Shown: in pieces, positions 34,976 through 47,236 of the stretch | Layout: each line of letters opens with the position of its first letter | Position numbering within the stretch: the stretch's first letter is position 1 | NCBI RefSeq assembly: GCF_002754375.1 | Contig: NZ_PEFF01000001.1 | Coordinates: 1,736,001 to 1,800,000 of the forward strand | Direction of reading: 5' to 3' | Length of the DNA: 64,000 nucleotides | From: Variovorax sp. 54 | GTDB taxonomy: Bacteria > Pseudomonadota > Gammaproteobacteria > Burkholderiales > Burkholderiaceae_C | Made by a program: the position numbers and the translations under genes | The notes under the pieces: generated by a model | Seen by the model: the letters and a program-made list of their open reading frames with translations, nothing else | What the model was told of the DNA's origin: nothing | The model's database searches: none

Positions 34976-36163
34976 ATGCAACGATCTTCTTTTTCTCTTT
35001 CGAACGCGCTGCTTTGCGCCGCGGCCACCGTCTGTGCAGCCCTCGTCACGACGAACGCACAGGCCTTCGACGGCATCGTGGAAAAGCAGGTGTTCACCCT
35101 GCCCGCCTACACGACCGTGAACGGCCAGGCCATCAAGGGCGTGCGCATCGGCTATGAAACCTATGGCCGTCTGAATGCGGCGCGAGACAACGTGATCCTC
35201 ATCAATCACTTCATCACCGGCACCTCGCACGCCGCCGGTCGGTATGCCGCGAGCGACGCCGCGCCGGGTTACTGGGACACGATCATCGGCGCCGGCCTGC
35301 CGATCGACACCGACCGGTTCTTCGTCATCGCAACCGACGCGTTGAGCAACCCCAATCGCGCATCGGCCACCGTCATCAGCACCGGCCCCGCCAGCATCGA
35401 CGCCGCCACCGGCAAACCGTATGGCCCGCGCTTCCCGGTGCTGGCGGCGCGGGACACGGTGGAGGTGCAGAAGGCCCTGCTCGATTCGTTGGGTATTCGA
35501 ACCCTCTACGCCGTGGCGGGTGCGTCGGCCGGCGCCTGGATGTCGGTGGAATGGGCCTCGGCCTACCCGGAGCGCGTGCAGCGCCTGGTGTCCATCGTGG
35601 GCCCTGGCGTCGACAGCCCGGCCTATGCCATCGCCAAGATGAGCTCGTGGGGCGCGGCCGTGAAGCTGGACCCGAACTGGGCCAACGGCGACTACCACGG
35701 CAAGGCCGAACCGCTGGCGGGCATGACGCAGGCCATGCGACTGGTCACGCTCGACGCGCTCAGCTTCGCCTGGGCCGACAAGGCCTTCGGCCAGAAGTGG
35801 GCCGACCCGGGAAAAAACCCCGGCGAGGCGGCTGCAAATCAGTTTGCGGTCGATGCCACCCTCGAGAAGATCGGCGAAGCGCGTGCCAAGGGCATGGACG
35901 CCAACAGCTGGCTGTACACGCTGAAGGCCTTGCAGCTGCCCAGCGCCAAACCAGACCGCATCAAGGCCAAGTCGCTGTTCGTGGGCATCAGCTCGGATCA
36001 GATCTTTCCGCCGCTCTTGTCGAAACGCGCCGTGGAGATCCTCAAGGCGCAAGGCACGCCGGCAGAGTATGTCGAGATGAACAGCCCCAATGGCCATGCC
36101 GATGCGCTGGGTGCCACCATCGGCCAGGCCGGGCCGGCGATTGCGTCGCTCCTGGCGAAGTAG
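34976..36163 (+). CDS. Secreted MetX-like alpha/beta hydrolase (putative esterase)
   Basis: This 395-aa protein has a signal peptide ending near AQA-FDG (residue 30) and an alpha/beta-hydrolase fold of the homoserine O-acetyltransferase (MetX) type: IGYETYGRLNAARDNVILIN, nucleophile S184 in GASAGAW, acid D341 in SSDQIFPP and His H374 in PNGHADAL. MetX itself is cytoplasmic, so the export signal makes this an E22-type putative esterase rather than a methionine enzyme. Longer upstream frames lack a start site and are antisense to the kinase. Substrate unknown. Confidence 0.88.
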   Translation: MQRSSFSLSNALLCAAATVCAALVTTNAQAFDGIVEKQVFTLPAYTTVNGQAIKGVRIGYETYGRLNAARDNVILINHFITGTSHAAGRYAASDAAPGYWDTIIGAGLPIDTDRFFVIATDALSNPNRASATVISTGPASIDAATGKPYGPRFPVLAARDTVEVQKALLDSLGIRTLYAVAGASAGAWMSVEWASAYPERVQRLVSIVGPGVDSPAYAIAKMSSWGAAVKLDPNWANGDYHGKAEPLAGMTQAMRLVTLDALSFAWADKAFGQKWADPGKNPGEAAANQFAVDATLEKIGEARAKGMDANSWLYTLKALQLPSAKPDRIKAKSLFVGISSDQIFPPLLSKRAVEILKAQGTPAEYVEMNSPNGHADALGATIGQAGPAIASLLAK

Positions 36164-36243
36164 GCACGCGGGAGGGGCTGCGCCCCCCTGCGGCGGGCGC
36201 GCCCGGCGCTAAACTGCTTCTCCGTTTTTCAGGAGACCACGCC

Positions 36244-37858
<1,615 letters not shown>

Positions 37859-37960
37859 AAAAGACGCCGCGCCCGGCGCGCCCGCAGGGGCCAGCCGATC
37901 CGCGCGTTCTGCCGAACATCGCGATGGTCGGCTTCGTTGCTCAAGCAGCCGGCCGCACCC

Positions 37961-39172
37961 TCACAGGTAGTTGAACAACGAAATGCTGTTCAGCCGCGCA
38001 AACGTCATCTGCGTCGCCTGCAACGACGACTGCCGCTGGTAGAAATCAGAAATCGCGGTGTACGGATCGAGGTCCTCGATCGACGACAGGTAGCTTTCTT
38101 CCTGCAGCTTGTTCATCGCACCGGCGCTGTCGAGCGCCTGCAGCTCGACCTGGCGCGCGCCCACCGACGACAGCACCGTGAGCACGTTGTCGTGCGCGTT
38201 CGTGACCTTCACGTTGGCGGTGCTCAAGGCGTTGCGCAGCTGCGCCTGGGCCGCGGCGCCGCCGCCGTTCAGCGGTGCGCGCAACGCGCTCACCAGCTCG
38301 CCCAGGGCCGCGAAGATGTCGGTGCCGGCGTTCTTCGCGGTCGACACGTCGAAGCTGTCGCCATTGGCCGGCGAGCCGCTGATGGCAATCTGCACGCCGC
38401 CAAACGAGATCGGGGTGCCGGCGGTGAACGGGCCGCTCGCCGCCACCACGGGCGGCGTGTCCTTGGTCATCACCGTGTAGTCGGTGCCGGTGAAGCGGAT
38501 GGTGAAGTCCTTGCCGTAATTCGGTGCGGTGGCGTCGGTGGTGCTCACCGCGCCGAACACGCCGGAGCCGGTGTTGGCAGGTGCGCCTGAAGCCACGTAG
38601 CCCGCGCCGCCCTGCACTGTCTGAAAGATGCTGCGGCCGTCGTCCGAAGTCGACATCTGGCGCGCCACGTCGATCTGCATCAGCCGCTCGCCCTGGTCGC
38701 CCACGTACTGCACGCCGCCGCCGGCGGCCATCACGAAGGGCGGGCTGCCGCTCTTGAAGCCGGCGAACAGGTACTGGCCGTTGCCGTTGTCGCTGTTGGC
38801 CACGCCCACGAGCTGCTCCAGACTGCTCTGGATGGCCGTGGCCAGCGAGCCGCGGTCGGCGTCCGACAGGCCGCCGCCGCCGGCCTGCACGACCAGCGTC
38901 TTCACGTGCTGCAGGATCGACGTCACCGAGTCGAGCGCGTTCTCTTCGGTCGACAGCGCCAGCGCCGCGCGTTGGCGGCTGGTGGTGAACTGGGCGCCCT
39001 CCGCCAGCGTCTGGCTCACGCCGAGCGCGCGCGCCGCGGCCACCGGGTCGTCGCCGGCCGACAAGAACTTGGAGTTGGTCGCCAGCTGCTGCTGGACCCT
39101 GAACAGCTTCTGCTGCTGCAGACCCATCGACTGCAGGCTCTGTTCGAAGAAGGATTGGGTGCTGATGCGCAT
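37961..39172 (-). CDS. flgL: FlgL, hook-filament junction protein
   Basis: FlgL (HAP3) joins the hook to the filament. The 403-aa protein has flagellin-like ends: MRISTQSFFEQSLQSMGLQQ at the start and a C-terminal helix with LDPYTAISDFYQRQSSLQAT then FARLNSISLFNYL. The middle (about 150-300) is a beta-rich variable part with FTIRFTGTDYTVM. It follows flgK by 35 bases. Confidence 0.95.
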   Translation of the reverse strand: MRISTQSFFEQSLQSMGLQQQKLFRVQQQLATNSKFLSAGDDPVAAARALGVSQTLAEGAQFTTSRQRAALALSTEENALDSVTSILQHVKTLVVQAGGGGLSDADRGSLATAIQSSLEQLVGVANSDNGNGQYLFAGFKSGSPPFVMAAGGGVQYVGDQGERLMQIDVARQMSTSDDGRSIFQTVQGGAGYVASGAPANTGSGVFGAVSTTDATAPNYGKDFTIRFTGTDYTVMTKDTPPVVAASGPFTAGTPISFGGVQIAISGSPANGDSFDVSTAKNAGTDIFAALGELVSALRAPLNGGGAAAQAQLRNALSTANVKVTNAHDNVLTVLSSVGARQVELQALDSAGAMNKLQEESYLSSIEDLDPYTAISDFYQRQSSLQATQMTFARLNSISLFNYL

Positions 39173-39207
39173 CGCGGGTCCTGGAATCTGTGTGAAAGGT
39201 AGAAGGT

Positions 39208-41172
39208 TCAGCTGCTGATGCCGAGGATGGCGTCGAACATCGCCGAGGCGGTCTGGATCACCTTGGCGTTGGCCTGGTACATCTGCTGGAACATCAGCAG
39301 GTTGCCGGTTTCCTCGTCCTGCACAACGCCGGAAATCGCACGCTGGCTGGCCTTGATCTGGCCGGTCACGCTGTCCTGCGTGACGGCGGCCACCTTGATC
39401 GACATGGCGCGGTTGCCGACGTCGCTCACCAGCTGCGAGTAGGCGCCGTTGAAGGTCGCGGTGCCGTTCGACATCGTGGTCTTGCGCTGCAGTGCGCCCA
39501 GCAGCAGCGCATTTCCGCCGTCGGAGACACCGCCGGTGTTCTTGCCGAGGGTGAAGGTGTCGCCCTGCGCGGGCGCGCCCGTCATGCTCACGGTGATGCC
39601 GTCGAAGCGCATCTTCGCGCCCGCCGTGTAGGGCACGGGCGTGCCGGCCGGATAGCTGGTGGCGGTGCCGTCGGCCCGCGTGACAGTCACGGCCGAGCCG
39701 GCCGGAAAGCCCGACAGCGTGCCGGTGCCCGCGTTGAAGCTCAGCGTGACGTTGCCGGCCAGCGGCGAGCCCGGGTAGGCAGCATCGACCGTGGCCGCGC
39801 CCAGCGCGCCGCTGCCCTTGTTGCCCGCGGTGTTGCCGGTGACCACGGGCGACGCGGCGGCCACCTTGGCCGGATCGCGCACCAGCACGTCGAGGTCGCG
39901 CGCGCCGGTGCGCGTGGGCTGCACCAGGAACGAGTCGCCGGCCTGCGCCGTGCCACTCGCGGCCGTGAGGCTCACGCCGTCGAAGCTGATCGGGAAGGTG
40001 GTGAAACTGCCCATCGACGTCTTATCCGAAAGCCGTGTGACCGTGTAGGTGAGCGTGCCCGCCACGTCGGTGACGCTGACGTTGTAGTCGCTGGTCGTGA
40101 GCTTCGACGCATCGGTCAGCGTGGCGCCGAACTCGAGGTTGCCGGTGTTGCCCGCGTTGGCGATCGTGCCCGGCACGGCCTGCGAGAAGAAGTTCTGGCC
40201 CAGCACGCCGTTCAGGTCCACGCCCAGCTTGTGCTGCGCGTTCACCGCGTCGGCCACCGACATGGCGAGCCGGCCGACGGCGTTCTGCGTGGGGATCAGC
40301 GTGTCCTTGCGGAAGGCCATGAGGCCGCCGAGCACGCCGCCGGTGAAGGCGCTGTCGTCGAGCTCGACGGTGTTGCCGGCAAAGCCCGACAGCGCCACCA
40401 CCTGGCGCGTCGGGTCCGACGACGACGCCACCGCCGCCATCTTCGAGGCATGGTCGCCCACCACCAGCGACTGGCCGGTGGCGATGAACACGTTGTACTT
40501 GCCGTTGTCCTGCTGCAGCACGCGCACGTCGACCACCTGGCTCAGCTCGCTCACGAGCTGGTCGCGCTGGTCGAGCAGGTCGTTCGGCGCCTGGCCGCCG
40601 GCCACCGCGCTCATCTGGCTGATCTGCTGGTTCAGGCTGGCGATCTTGGCGGCGTAGGTGTTGATCTGGCTCACGCTGCCCCCGATCTGCTCGTTGACCG
40701 AGGTGTTCAGGTCCGACAGGTACTGGTCCGTCGCACGGAACTTGCTGGCCAGCGACTGCGCCGCGCTGATCATCTGCTGGCGCGCCGCCGGGTCGGCCGG
40801 CGTGTTGGCCACGCCCTGCACGCTGGTGAAGAAGCTCTGCATCAGCGGCGCGATGCCCGAGGTCTTGTCGGCCAGCAGCGTGTCGATGCGGTTGACCTGC
40901 ACGCCGTTGGTGGCGAGCGCGGCCGACTGCGACTGCGCGGCGGCCAGCTGCGCCGTGAGGTAGCGGTCGTAGCTGCGCGACACGGTCGTCACGTTGGCGC
41001 CCGAGCCGATGAAGCCCGAGCCGCTGGCAATGCCGCCGGCCGTGGCGATCTGGGCGATCTGGCGGCTGTAGCCGGCCGTGTACACGTTGGCGGTGTTGTG
41101 GGCCGTGGTCATCAACGCGGTGCGGGCGACCGCGAGGCCGCTCAGACCTGTGTAGAACATGCTTCCGGACAT
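39208..41172 (-). CDS. flgK: FlgK, hook-filament junction protein
   Basis: FlgK (HAP1) is the first junction protein. The 654-aa protein starts MSGSMFYTGLSGLAVARTAL, has ANVYTAGYSRQIAQI near residue 30 and ends with MFQQMYQANAKVIQTASAMF, the family C-terminus. A long beta-rich insert (about 330-580) makes it larger than the enteric FlgK. A sigma-28 promoter lies 61 bases upstream of its start. An ATG three codons in is an alternative start. Confidence 0.95.
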   Translation of the reverse strand: MSGSMFYTGLSGLAVARTALMTTAHNTANVYTAGYSRQIAQIATAGGIASGSGFIGSGANVTTVSRSYDRYLTAQLAAAQSQSAALATNGVQVNRIDTLLADKTSGIAPLMQSFFTSVQGVANTPADPAARQQMISAAQSLASKFRATDQYLSDLNTSVNEQIGGSVSQINTYAAKIASLNQQISQMSAVAGGQAPNDLLDQRDQLVSELSQVVDVRVLQQDNGKYNVFIATGQSLVVGDHASKMAAVASSSDPTRQVVALSGFAGNTVELDDSAFTGGVLGGLMAFRKDTLIPTQNAVGRLAMSVADAVNAQHKLGVDLNGVLGQNFFSQAVPGTIANAGNTGNLEFGATLTDASKLTTSDYNVSVTDVAGTLTYTVTRLSDKTSMGSFTTFPISFDGVSLTAASGTAQAGDSFLVQPTRTGARDLDVLVRDPAKVAAASPVVTGNTAGNKGSGALGAATVDAAYPGSPLAGNVTLSFNAGTGTLSGFPAGSAVTVTRADGTATSYPAGTPVPYTAGAKMRFDGITVSMTGAPAQGDTFTLGKNTGGVSDGGNALLLGALQRKTTMSNGTATFNGAYSQLVSDVGNRAMSIKVAAVTQDSVTGQIKASQRAISGVVQDEETGNLLMFQQMYQANAKVIQTASAMFDAILGISS

Positions 41173-41232
41173 AAGGCTTTACCTGTCAAAGGGGTGTGTG
41201 GGAGCGGCATCGCGCGCGATGCCTCTCGGTGG

Positions 41233-41259
41233 TTATCGGCAGCGCGCGCCCGAAGTTGA
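41233..41259 (-). promoter_or_regulatory. Sigma-28 promoter of flgKL
   Basis: The minus strand has TCAA, 15 bases, then GCCGATAA, a full -10 match with the -35 core TCAA in place of TAAA. It lies 61 bases before the flgK start and downstream of the MCP gene stop. The same TCAA/GCCGATAA form recurs upstream of the MCP at 46760. Confidence 0.85.
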
Positions 41260-41285
41260 GGGCGCGCGTTGTCTTTACGCTTGGC

Positions 41286-43004
41286 TCAGAACTCCGACCA
41301 GTCGCCCTTGGCGTCGCCGGCCATGGCGAGCTGCGGTGCGCCAGTCGGTTCGCGGCGCGTGGGCAGCGCCTTGGCGCGCGGCTTGGGCGTCGGTTTCTGC
41401 GGCTTGGGAATCGGCGTGATGCGCGTGAAGCTGGCGCGGGTCGTCGCGACCGCGTGGGCGTCGAGCTTGAAGACGCTCACGGCCTGCACGAGGCTGCCGG
41501 CCTGCTCCTGCAGCGACTGCGCCGCGGCCGAAGCCTCTTCGACCAGCGCCGCGTTCTGCTGCGTCACCTGGTCCATCTGCGTGATCGCCTGGTTGATCTG
41601 CTCGATGCCCGAGGTCTGCTCCTGGCTCGCCGCCGTGATCTCGCCCATGATGTCCGTCACGCGCTTCACGCTGCCCACGATCTCTTCCATCGTGCGGCCG
41701 GCTTCGGCGACCTGCTTGCTGCCTTCTTCGACCTTTTCTACCGAGTCGCCGATCAAGGTCTTGATTTCCTTGGCTGCGGCTGCGGAGCGTTGAGCGAGGC
41801 TGCGGACTTCCGAGGCCACGACTGCGAAGCCACGGCCTTGCTCGCCTGCGCGGGCCGCTTCAACAGCCGCATTCAGCGCCAGGATGTTTGTCTGGAACGC
41901 GATGCCATCGATCACGCCGATGATGTCGACGATCTTCTTGGACGAGGCGTTGATCGAGCCCATCGTGTCCACGACTTGCGACACGACTGCGCCGCCCTTC
42001 ACGGCCACTTCCGACGCAGAGACCGCCAGCTGGTTGGCTTGCCGCGCGTTGTCCGCGTTCTGCTTCACCGTCGAGGTCAGCTCTTCCATCGATGCCGCCG
42101 TCTGCTCCAGCGAACTGGCCTGCTCTTCGGTGCGCGAAGAAAGATCCTGGTTGCCCGAAGCGATCTGCCCCGACGCCGTGGCGATCGTCTCCGTGCCCAT
42201 GCGCACCTCGCCCACCACCTTCGCCAGGTTGGCGTTCATGTCCTTCAGCGCCTGCATCAGCTGGCCCGTCTCGTCGCGGCTGTCCACCCGGATGTTCGCG
42301 CTCAGATCGCCGGCCGCCACGGTCTCGGCCACGCCGACGGCCTTGGCCAGCGGGCGCACGATGCTGCGCGAGATGAAGAAGGCGAACAGGCCGCCCAGCA
42401 GCACCGTGAGCGCCGTCAGCAACAGCCGCAGGTTGAAGCTCTTCGCATTCGCTGCGTCGATGGCATGGCTCATCTCGTCGATGTCCCGGCGCTCGATGGC
42501 CAGCAGTTCGAGCACGCGGTTTTCATACGCCTTGGCGGCCGGCTGGAACGACAGCTGGTAGGCGCGCACGGTCTCGACCGTGTTGCCGCTGGCCTTGGCG
42601 CGGGTCACGTCGTCCTTGGCGGCCTGGTACTTGGTGCGCAGCTCGACGATGGACTTGTAGGTCGCCTTCTCTTCGTCGGTGACCAGCAGCGCCTCGACCT
42701 TGGCCATGGTCTCGGTGCCCTTCTTCACGCTGTCGGAGATCACGTCGGCGAACAGCATCGGCAACGCCTCGTCGGTGGTGCGCGCAATCATCGAGGTGCG
42801 CGCAATGGCCGAGTAGGTCAGCACGTACCAGTCGGCAATGAGCCGCTCCTTGGCCAGCGGGCTCTGCATCATGAGCCGCGTGGCTTCCGCGGTGTTGCGC
42901 GCGGACATCAGCGCCACGGCGCTGGAGATCACCGACAGGCCCAGCACGATCGCGAAGGCGATGGTCAGGCGGGTGCCGATGCGAAGGTTCGAAAAGAATG
43001 TCAT
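41286..43004 (-). CDS. Methyl-accepting chemotaxis protein with C-terminal tether pentapeptide
   Basis: A 572-aa transmembrane receptor: first helix about 12-33, a periplasmic four-helix-type sensor to about 190, second helix about 191-213, HAMP, then the signalling domain with hairpin tip [20 protein letters not shown]. It ends GDWSEF, matching the xWxxF tether that binds CheR and CheB in E. coli Tsr/Tar. A Pro/Lys-rich linker of about 40 residues precedes that tail. It is the only one of the four receptors here with the tether. It is 10 bases downstream of cheW. Confidence 0.95.
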   Translation of the reverse strand: MTFFSNLRIGTRLTIAFAIVLGLSVISSAVALMSARNTAEATRLMMQSPLAKERLIADWYVLTYSAIARTSMIARTTDEALPMLFADVISDSVKKGTETMAKVEALLVTDEEKATYKSIVELRTKYQAAKDDVTRAKASGNTVETVRAYQLSFQPAAKAYENRVLELLAIERRDIDEMSHAIDAANAKSFNLRLLLTALTVLLGGLFAFFISRSIVRPLAKAVGVAETVAAGDLSANIRVDSRDETGQLMQALKDMNANLAKVVGEVRMGTETIATASGQIASGNQDLSSRTEEQASSLEQTAASMEELTSTVKQNADNARQANQLAVSASEVAVKGGAVVSQVVDTMGSINASSKKIVDIIGVIDGIAFQTNILALNAAVEAARAGEQGRGFAVVASEVRSLAQRSAAAAKEIKTLIGDSVEKVEEGSKQVAEAGRTMEEIVGSVKRVTDIMGEITAASQEQTSGIEQINQAITQMDQVTQQNAALVEEASAAAQSLQEQAGSLVQAVSVFKLDAHAVATTRASFTRITPIPKPQKPTPKPRAKALPTRREPTGAPQLAMAGDAKGDWSEF

Positions 43005-43014
43005 GGGTCGTTCC

Positions 43015-43521
43015 TCAGGCGGTGGCGGCAGATTCGATGAGGCCCATCTCTTCGCTGGACATCAGCCGGTCGATGTCCACCAAAATCAGCATGCGTTCGT
43101 CCAGCGTGCCCAGGCCGATCAGGTAGTCGGTGTCGAGCACCGAGCCCATCTCGGGCGCCGGCTTGATCTGCTCGGCCGTGAGCGTGATCACGTCCGACAC
43201 GCTGTCCACCACCATGCCCACCACGCGACCCGAGATGTTCAGCACGATCACCACCGTGAACTGGTCGTAGGTGGGTGCGCCCAGCTCGAACTTGATGCGC
43301 ATGTCGATGATCGGCACGATGATGCCGCGCAGGTTGACCACGCCCTTGATGTAGTCCGGCGCGTTCGCGATGCGCGTCACGGCGTCGTAGCCGCGCAATT
43401 CCTGCACCTTCTGGATGTCGATGCCGTATTCCTCGTCGCCGAGCTTGAAGGTCACGACCTCCAGGCGGTTGGCCCCGGCGGATGCGGCCGGCGATGTGTT
43501 GTCTCTGGTGTGGTTCAGCAT
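43015..43521 (-). CDS. cheW: CheW, receptor-kinase coupling protein
   Basis: CheW links receptors to CheA. The 168-aa protein from the ATG at 43521 (GAGGAG nine bases upstream) has [40 protein letters not shown] and [20 protein letters not shown], the family signatures. It lies between the PAS-containing receptor and the tethered MCP, all on the minus strand. No other cheW is in the window. Confidence 0.96.
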   Translation of the reverse strand: MLNHTRDNTSPAASAGANRLEVVTFKLGDEEYGIDIQKVQELRGYDAVTRIANAPDYIKGVVNLRGIIVPIIDMRIKFELGAPTYDQFTVVIVLNISGRVVGMVVDSVSDVITLTAEQIKPAPEMGSVLDTDYLIGLGTLDERMLILVDIDRLMSSEEMGLIESAATA

Positions 43522-43537
43522 GTGTTCTTCTCCTCGT

Positions 43538-45160
43538 TCAATACGCATCCCGGGCGCCGGCACCCTCGCCCGCCCCGGTCCTGAATACCCCTGCGGCCCG
43601 GACCAGGCCCTCGGCCTGTTCCTGCAGCGACTGCGCCGTGGCCGACGCCTCTTCGACCAATGCGGCGTTCTGCTGCGTCACCTGGTCCATCTGTGCGATG
43701 GCCTGGTTGATCTGCTCGATGCCCGAGGTCTGCTCCTGGCTCGCCGTCGTGATCTCGCCCATGATGTCGGTCACGCGCTTCACGCTGCCGACGATCTCCT
43801 GCATGGTCCGGCCGGCCTCGGCCACCTGCTTGCTGCCCGCCTCGACCTTCTCCACCGAGTCGCCGATGAGGGTCTTGATTTCTTTCGCGGCAGCCGCCGA
43901 GCGTTGCGCCAGGCTGCGCACCTCCGACGCGACCACCGCAAAGCCCTTGCCCTGCTCGCCCGCGCGCGCGGCTTCCACCGCCGCGTTCAGCGCGAGGATG
44001 TTGGTCTGGAACGCGATGCCGTCGATCACGCCGATGATGTCGACGATCTTTTTTGACGAGGCGTTGATCGAGCCCATCGTGTCCACCACCTGCGACACGA
44101 CCGCGCCGCCCTTCACGGCCACCTCCGACGCAGAGACGGCCAGCTGGTTCGCCTGCAGCGCGTTGTCCGCGTTCTGCTTCACGGTCGAGGTCAGCTCTTC
44201 CATCGACGCGGCCGTCTGTTCGAGCGAGCTGGCCTGCTGCTCGGTGCGCGACGACAGGTCCTCGTTGCCCGAGGCGATCTGGCTCGACGCCGACATCACG
44301 CCCGCCACGTTCGCGCCCACGTCCGCGACGATCGCGAAGAGGTTGGCGCTCATCTGATTCAGCGCGCGCAGCAGCCCCGCGATCTCGTCGCCGGGCCGCA
44401 CCGTGAAGCGCACGAGGTCGCCGCCCGCGATGGTGCGTGCGACCTCGATGGCGTCGTCGAGCGGACGGAAGACCGTGCGCCCGAGGAACGCACCGAGGCC
44501 CAGCCACGCCAGCGCCGCGCCAAAGCTGCCCGCCGCCACGGCAGTGGGCAGCCAGCTGTGCGCGCCGGACACAACGGCCAGGCGGGACGCTTCCATCCAG
44601 CCCATCGCGCCCAGGCCCGCTGACAGCGCAGCCGCCGCGACGGTCACGCCGAACACACGGCGCCGCACCGGGATGCGCCGCAGCCGCGCCAACGGACGCA
44701 CCCAGCCACTGCGCACCACCTCGCCCTGCAACAGTTCGAGGCCCTTGGCCTCGCCTTCGCGCATGCGGCGGTAGAGCGCATCGGCCGCCTCCACGTCTTC
44801 GCGCGCGGGACGGCTGCGCACGGACATGTAGCCCTCCACGCGGCCCTGGTGGCGGATCGGCGTGACGTTGGCGAGCACCCAGTAGAAGTCGCCGTTCTTG
44901 CGGCGGTTCTTGATGAGGCCGGTCCACGGCAGGCCTTGGTCCAAGGTGCGCCACAGGTCGGCGAAGGCCTCGGGCGGCACGTCGGGGTGGCGCACGATGT
45001 TGTGCGCCTTGCCCAGCAATTCGGCGGCCGTGAAGCCGCTGGCCGCGACGAAGGCCGGGTTGACGTAGGTGATGCGGCCCTGGAGGTCGGTGCGGGACAC
45101 CAGGGCCTCTTCCTTCGACAGTTCGTATTCGGTGTCGGTGACGGGCAGATTGACGCGCAT
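43538..45160 (-). CDS. Aer-type PAS-containing chemoreceptor
   Basis: The 540-aa receptor has an N-terminal PAS domain (about 18-115: [54 protein letters not shown]), a hydrophobic segment pair at about 170-225, HAMP and the MCP signalling domain. The PAS domain without a periplasmic part indicates a redox/energy (Aer-like, FAD-binding) sensor. Its signalling domain is nearly identical in DNA to those of the neighbouring MCPs. No tether pentapeptide (ends GARDAY). Confidence 0.94.
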   Translation of the reverse strand: MRVNLPVTDTEYELSKEEALVSRTDLQGRITYVNPAFVAASGFTAAELLGKAHNIVRHPDVPPEAFADLWRTLDQGLPWTGLIKNRRKNGDFYWVLANVTPIRHQGRVEGYMSVRSRPAREDVEAADALYRRMREGEAKGLELLQGEVVRSGWVRPLARLRRIPVRRRVFGVTVAAAALSAGLGAMGWMEASRLAVVSGAHSWLPTAVAAGSFGAALAWLGLGAFLGRTVFRPLDDAIEVARTIAGGDLVRFTVRPGDEIAGLLRALNQMSANLFAIVADVGANVAGVMSASSQIASGNEDLSSRTEQQASSLEQTAASMEELTSTVKQNADNALQANQLAVSASEVAVKGGAVVSQVVDTMGSINASSKKIVDIIGVIDGIAFQTNILALNAAVEAARAGEQGKGFAVVASEVRSLAQRSAAAAKEIKTLIGDSVEKVEAGSKQVAEAGRTMQEIVGSVKRVTDIMGEITTASQEQTSGIEQINQAIAQMDQVTQQNAALVEEASATAQSLQEQAEGLVRAAGVFRTGAGEGAGARDAY

Positions 45161-45176
45161 GGCCGGTGCGTCGCCT

Positions 45177-46760
45177 TCAGGCCAGGGCCAAGGCGTTGCT
45201 GCTGCCGTGGCTGCTGCCGCCGAGGCGGAACACGCCGACGACCTGCGACAGGCTGCCGGCCTGTTCCTGCAGCGACTGCGCGGCTGCTGAAGCTTCTTCG
45301 ACCAGCGCCGCGTTCTGCTGCGTCACCTGGTCCATCTGCGTGATCGCCTGGTTGATCTGCTCGATGCCCGAGGTCTGTTCCTGACTGGCTGCCGTGATCT
45401 CGCCCATGATGTCCGTCACGCGCTTCACGCTGCCCACGATCTCTTCCATCGTGCGGCCCGCTTCTGCGACCTGCTTGCTGCCTTCTTCGACCTTTTCTAC
45501 CGAGTCGCCGATCAGGGTCTTGATTTCCTTGGCGGCTGCGGCCGAGCGTTGAGCCAAGCTGCGAACTTCGGACGCGACCACTGCAAAGCCTCGGCCTTGT
45601 TCGCCCGCGCGTGCGGCCTCAACTGCGGCATTCAGCGCCAGGATGTTGGTCTGGAACGCGATGCCATCGATCACGCCGATGATGTCGACGATCTTCTTGG
45701 ACGAGGCGTTGATCGAGCCCATCGTGTCCACGACCTGCGACACCACGGCGCCGCCCTTCACTGCGACTTCCGAAGCAGAGACGGCCAGCTGGTTCGCCTG
45801 CCGCGCGTTGTCCGCGTTCTGCTTCACCGTCGAGGTCAGCTCTTCCATCGATGCCGCCGTCTGCTCCAGCGAACTGGCTTGCTCTTCCGTGCGCGATGAC
45901 AGATCCTGGTTGCCCGAGGCGATCTGCCCCGAGGCCGTGGCGATCGTCTCCGTGCCCGTGCGCACCTCGCCCACCACCTTCGCCAGGTTGGCGTTCATGT
46001 CCTTCAGCGCCTGCATCAGCTGGCCCGTCTCGTCGCGGCTGTCCACGCGGATGTTCGCGCTCAGGTCGCCGGCGGCCACCGTCTCCGCCACTTCGAGCGC
46101 ATGGCCCAGCGGGCGCACGATGCCCAGCGTCAGGCGCCAAGAGAACAGCGCGCCCAGCACCAGCGCGATGGCCGACAGCGCGAGCAGCGTGGTGCGGCCC
46201 TCGGTGTGGTCGGCTGCGATGCCCTTGGCGGCGGCGTCGATCTTCTCGCGCTGGTGGTCGGCCAGGCTTTCGACGGCGTTGGCGTAGACGGTCAGTGCCG
46301 CCGTGAACTTGGTGTCGACCATCACGTTGGCTTCGTCGAACCGCTTCTCGTCCTTCAGCTTGTTGAGTGCACCCACAGTCTCGAGCACGACGACGCGCGC
46401 CGCGACCACCGCGGCATAGAGCGCTTTCTCTTCCGGGCTGGAGAGCATCGCCTCCAGCTTCTTCTGTGCGGGCGTGATGCGCGCCGAGCCCGCTGCCTGG
46501 AGCTTGGCGAAATAAGCCGCCACTTCAGGATCGGTGGTCTTGACCATCGCGTAGTTGGCGACGGTGTTCGACTTCAGCAGGCTGAGCCATTCGGCCGCCA
46601 GCCGCTCCTTGACCAGCGCGCCCTGCACCATCTCGTCGGTCGCCTGGCCCACGTTGGTGAGGCGCAGCACGCCGGTGCCCGCAATGAACGCCATCAGCAG
46701 CAACAACACCGCGAAGCCGAGCCCGAGGCGGGTGCCGATTTTCAGATCCTTCAAACTCAT
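45177..46760 (-). CDS. Methyl-accepting chemotaxis protein
   Basis: A 527-aa receptor: TM1 in [20 protein letters not shown], a four-helix periplasmic sensor (about 35-190), TM2 at about 192-213, HAMP, and the MCP signalling domain. It ends without a tether pentapeptide. It heads a receptor operon with the Aer-type receptor (17 bases downstream), cheW and the tethered MCP. A sigma-28 promoter is 108 bases upstream of its ATG. Confidence 0.95.
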   Translation of the reverse strand: MSLKDLKIGTRLGLGFAVLLLLMAFIAGTGVLRLTNVGQATDEMVQGALVKERLAAEWLSLLKSNTVANYAMVKTTDPEVAAYFAKLQAAGSARITPAQKKLEAMLSSPEEKALYAAVVAARVVVLETVGALNKLKDEKRFDEANVMVDTKFTAALTVYANAVESLADHQREKIDAAAKGIAADHTEGRTTLLALSAIALVLGALFSWRLTLGIVRPLGHALEVAETVAAGDLSANIRVDSRDETGQLMQALKDMNANLAKVVGEVRTGTETIATASGQIASGNQDLSSRTEEQASSLEQTAASMEELTSTVKQNADNARQANQLAVSASEVAVKGGAVVSQVVDTMGSINASSKKIVDIIGVIDGIAFQTNILALNAAVEAARAGEQGRGFAVVASEVRSLAQRSAAAAKEIKTLIGDSVEKVEEGSKQVAEAGRTMEEIVGSVKRVTDIMGEITAASQEQTSGIEQINQAITQMDQVTQQNAALVEEASAAAQSLQEQAGSLSQVVGVFRLGGSSHGSSNALALA

Positions 46761-46867
46761 TGCGCTTTTCTTCCTTCAATAACGGGGAGCGGTGGCCGCA
46801 TCGCGCGGCGGGCCACCGGCATGACATGACGGCATGGCGGGGCGGCCTGCGCCACCCCGTCTCCCTG

Positions 46868-46894
46868 TTATCGGCAGCGCGCCGCCAGACTTGA
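46868..46894 (-). promoter_or_regulatory. Sigma-28 promoter of the receptor-cheW operon
   Basis: The minus strand has TCAA, 15 bases, then GCCGATAA, identical in form to the flgKL promoter. It would drive the MCP at 46760, the Aer-type receptor, cheW and the tethered MCP. The two promoters share the core gttatcggcagcgcgc on the plus strand. Confidence 0.85.
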
Positions 46895-46947
46895 GTCTTT
46901 TTTCTGAATATCGGTGCGAGTCGGGGCGCGGGCGCATGCGTTCTCTG

Positions 46948-47229
46948 TCAGGCGTCGGTGGCGTTGACGTGCTGGAACACCCGGTCCAGCCGCTCGGCGA
47001 CCTTCGCGTCGTGACGGCTCGAACGGGCCCGCGCCTGCGCCGCAAGGCCTGCGAGGCCGAGGCCGGTCAGGCAGGCCGCACCCGCGAGTGCCCACACGGC
47101 CCGCAGCGCCCAGGCGCAGCCCGTACCGATGTGAAAGCCCAGGAAGAGCGCCACGGCCAGCAGCAGGAGCAATACGGCGAAGCCCATGCCGACGCGGCGC
47201 ATGGCTTTCGGATGGAAATGCGCAGACAC
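46948..47229 (-). CDS. Small two-helix membrane protein
   Basis: An unrecognised 93-aa protein, GTG start at 47229 (an ATG at 47202 is an alternative), eight bases after the MCP stop. Two hydrophobic helices, [19 protein letters not shown] and ALRAVWALAGAACLTGLGLA, lead to a basic tail (RARSSRHDAKVAERLDRVFQ). The first helix and the preceding RRVGMGF resemble the TM1 start of the neighbouring receptors ([13 protein letters not shown]). It may be an accessory membrane protein or a receptor fragment; function unknown. Confidence 0.55.
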   Translation of the reverse strand: MSAHFHPKAMRRVGMGFAVLLLLLAVALFLGFHIGTGCAWALRAVWALAGAACLTGLGLAGLAAQARARSSRHDAKVAERLDRVFQHVNATDA

Positions 47230-47236
47230 GGGGCGT

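Noticed and set aside
37859..37960. Bidirectional terminator between kdsA and flgL
   Set aside because: The 102-base convergent gap is GC-rich with weak stems but no T-run in either direction.
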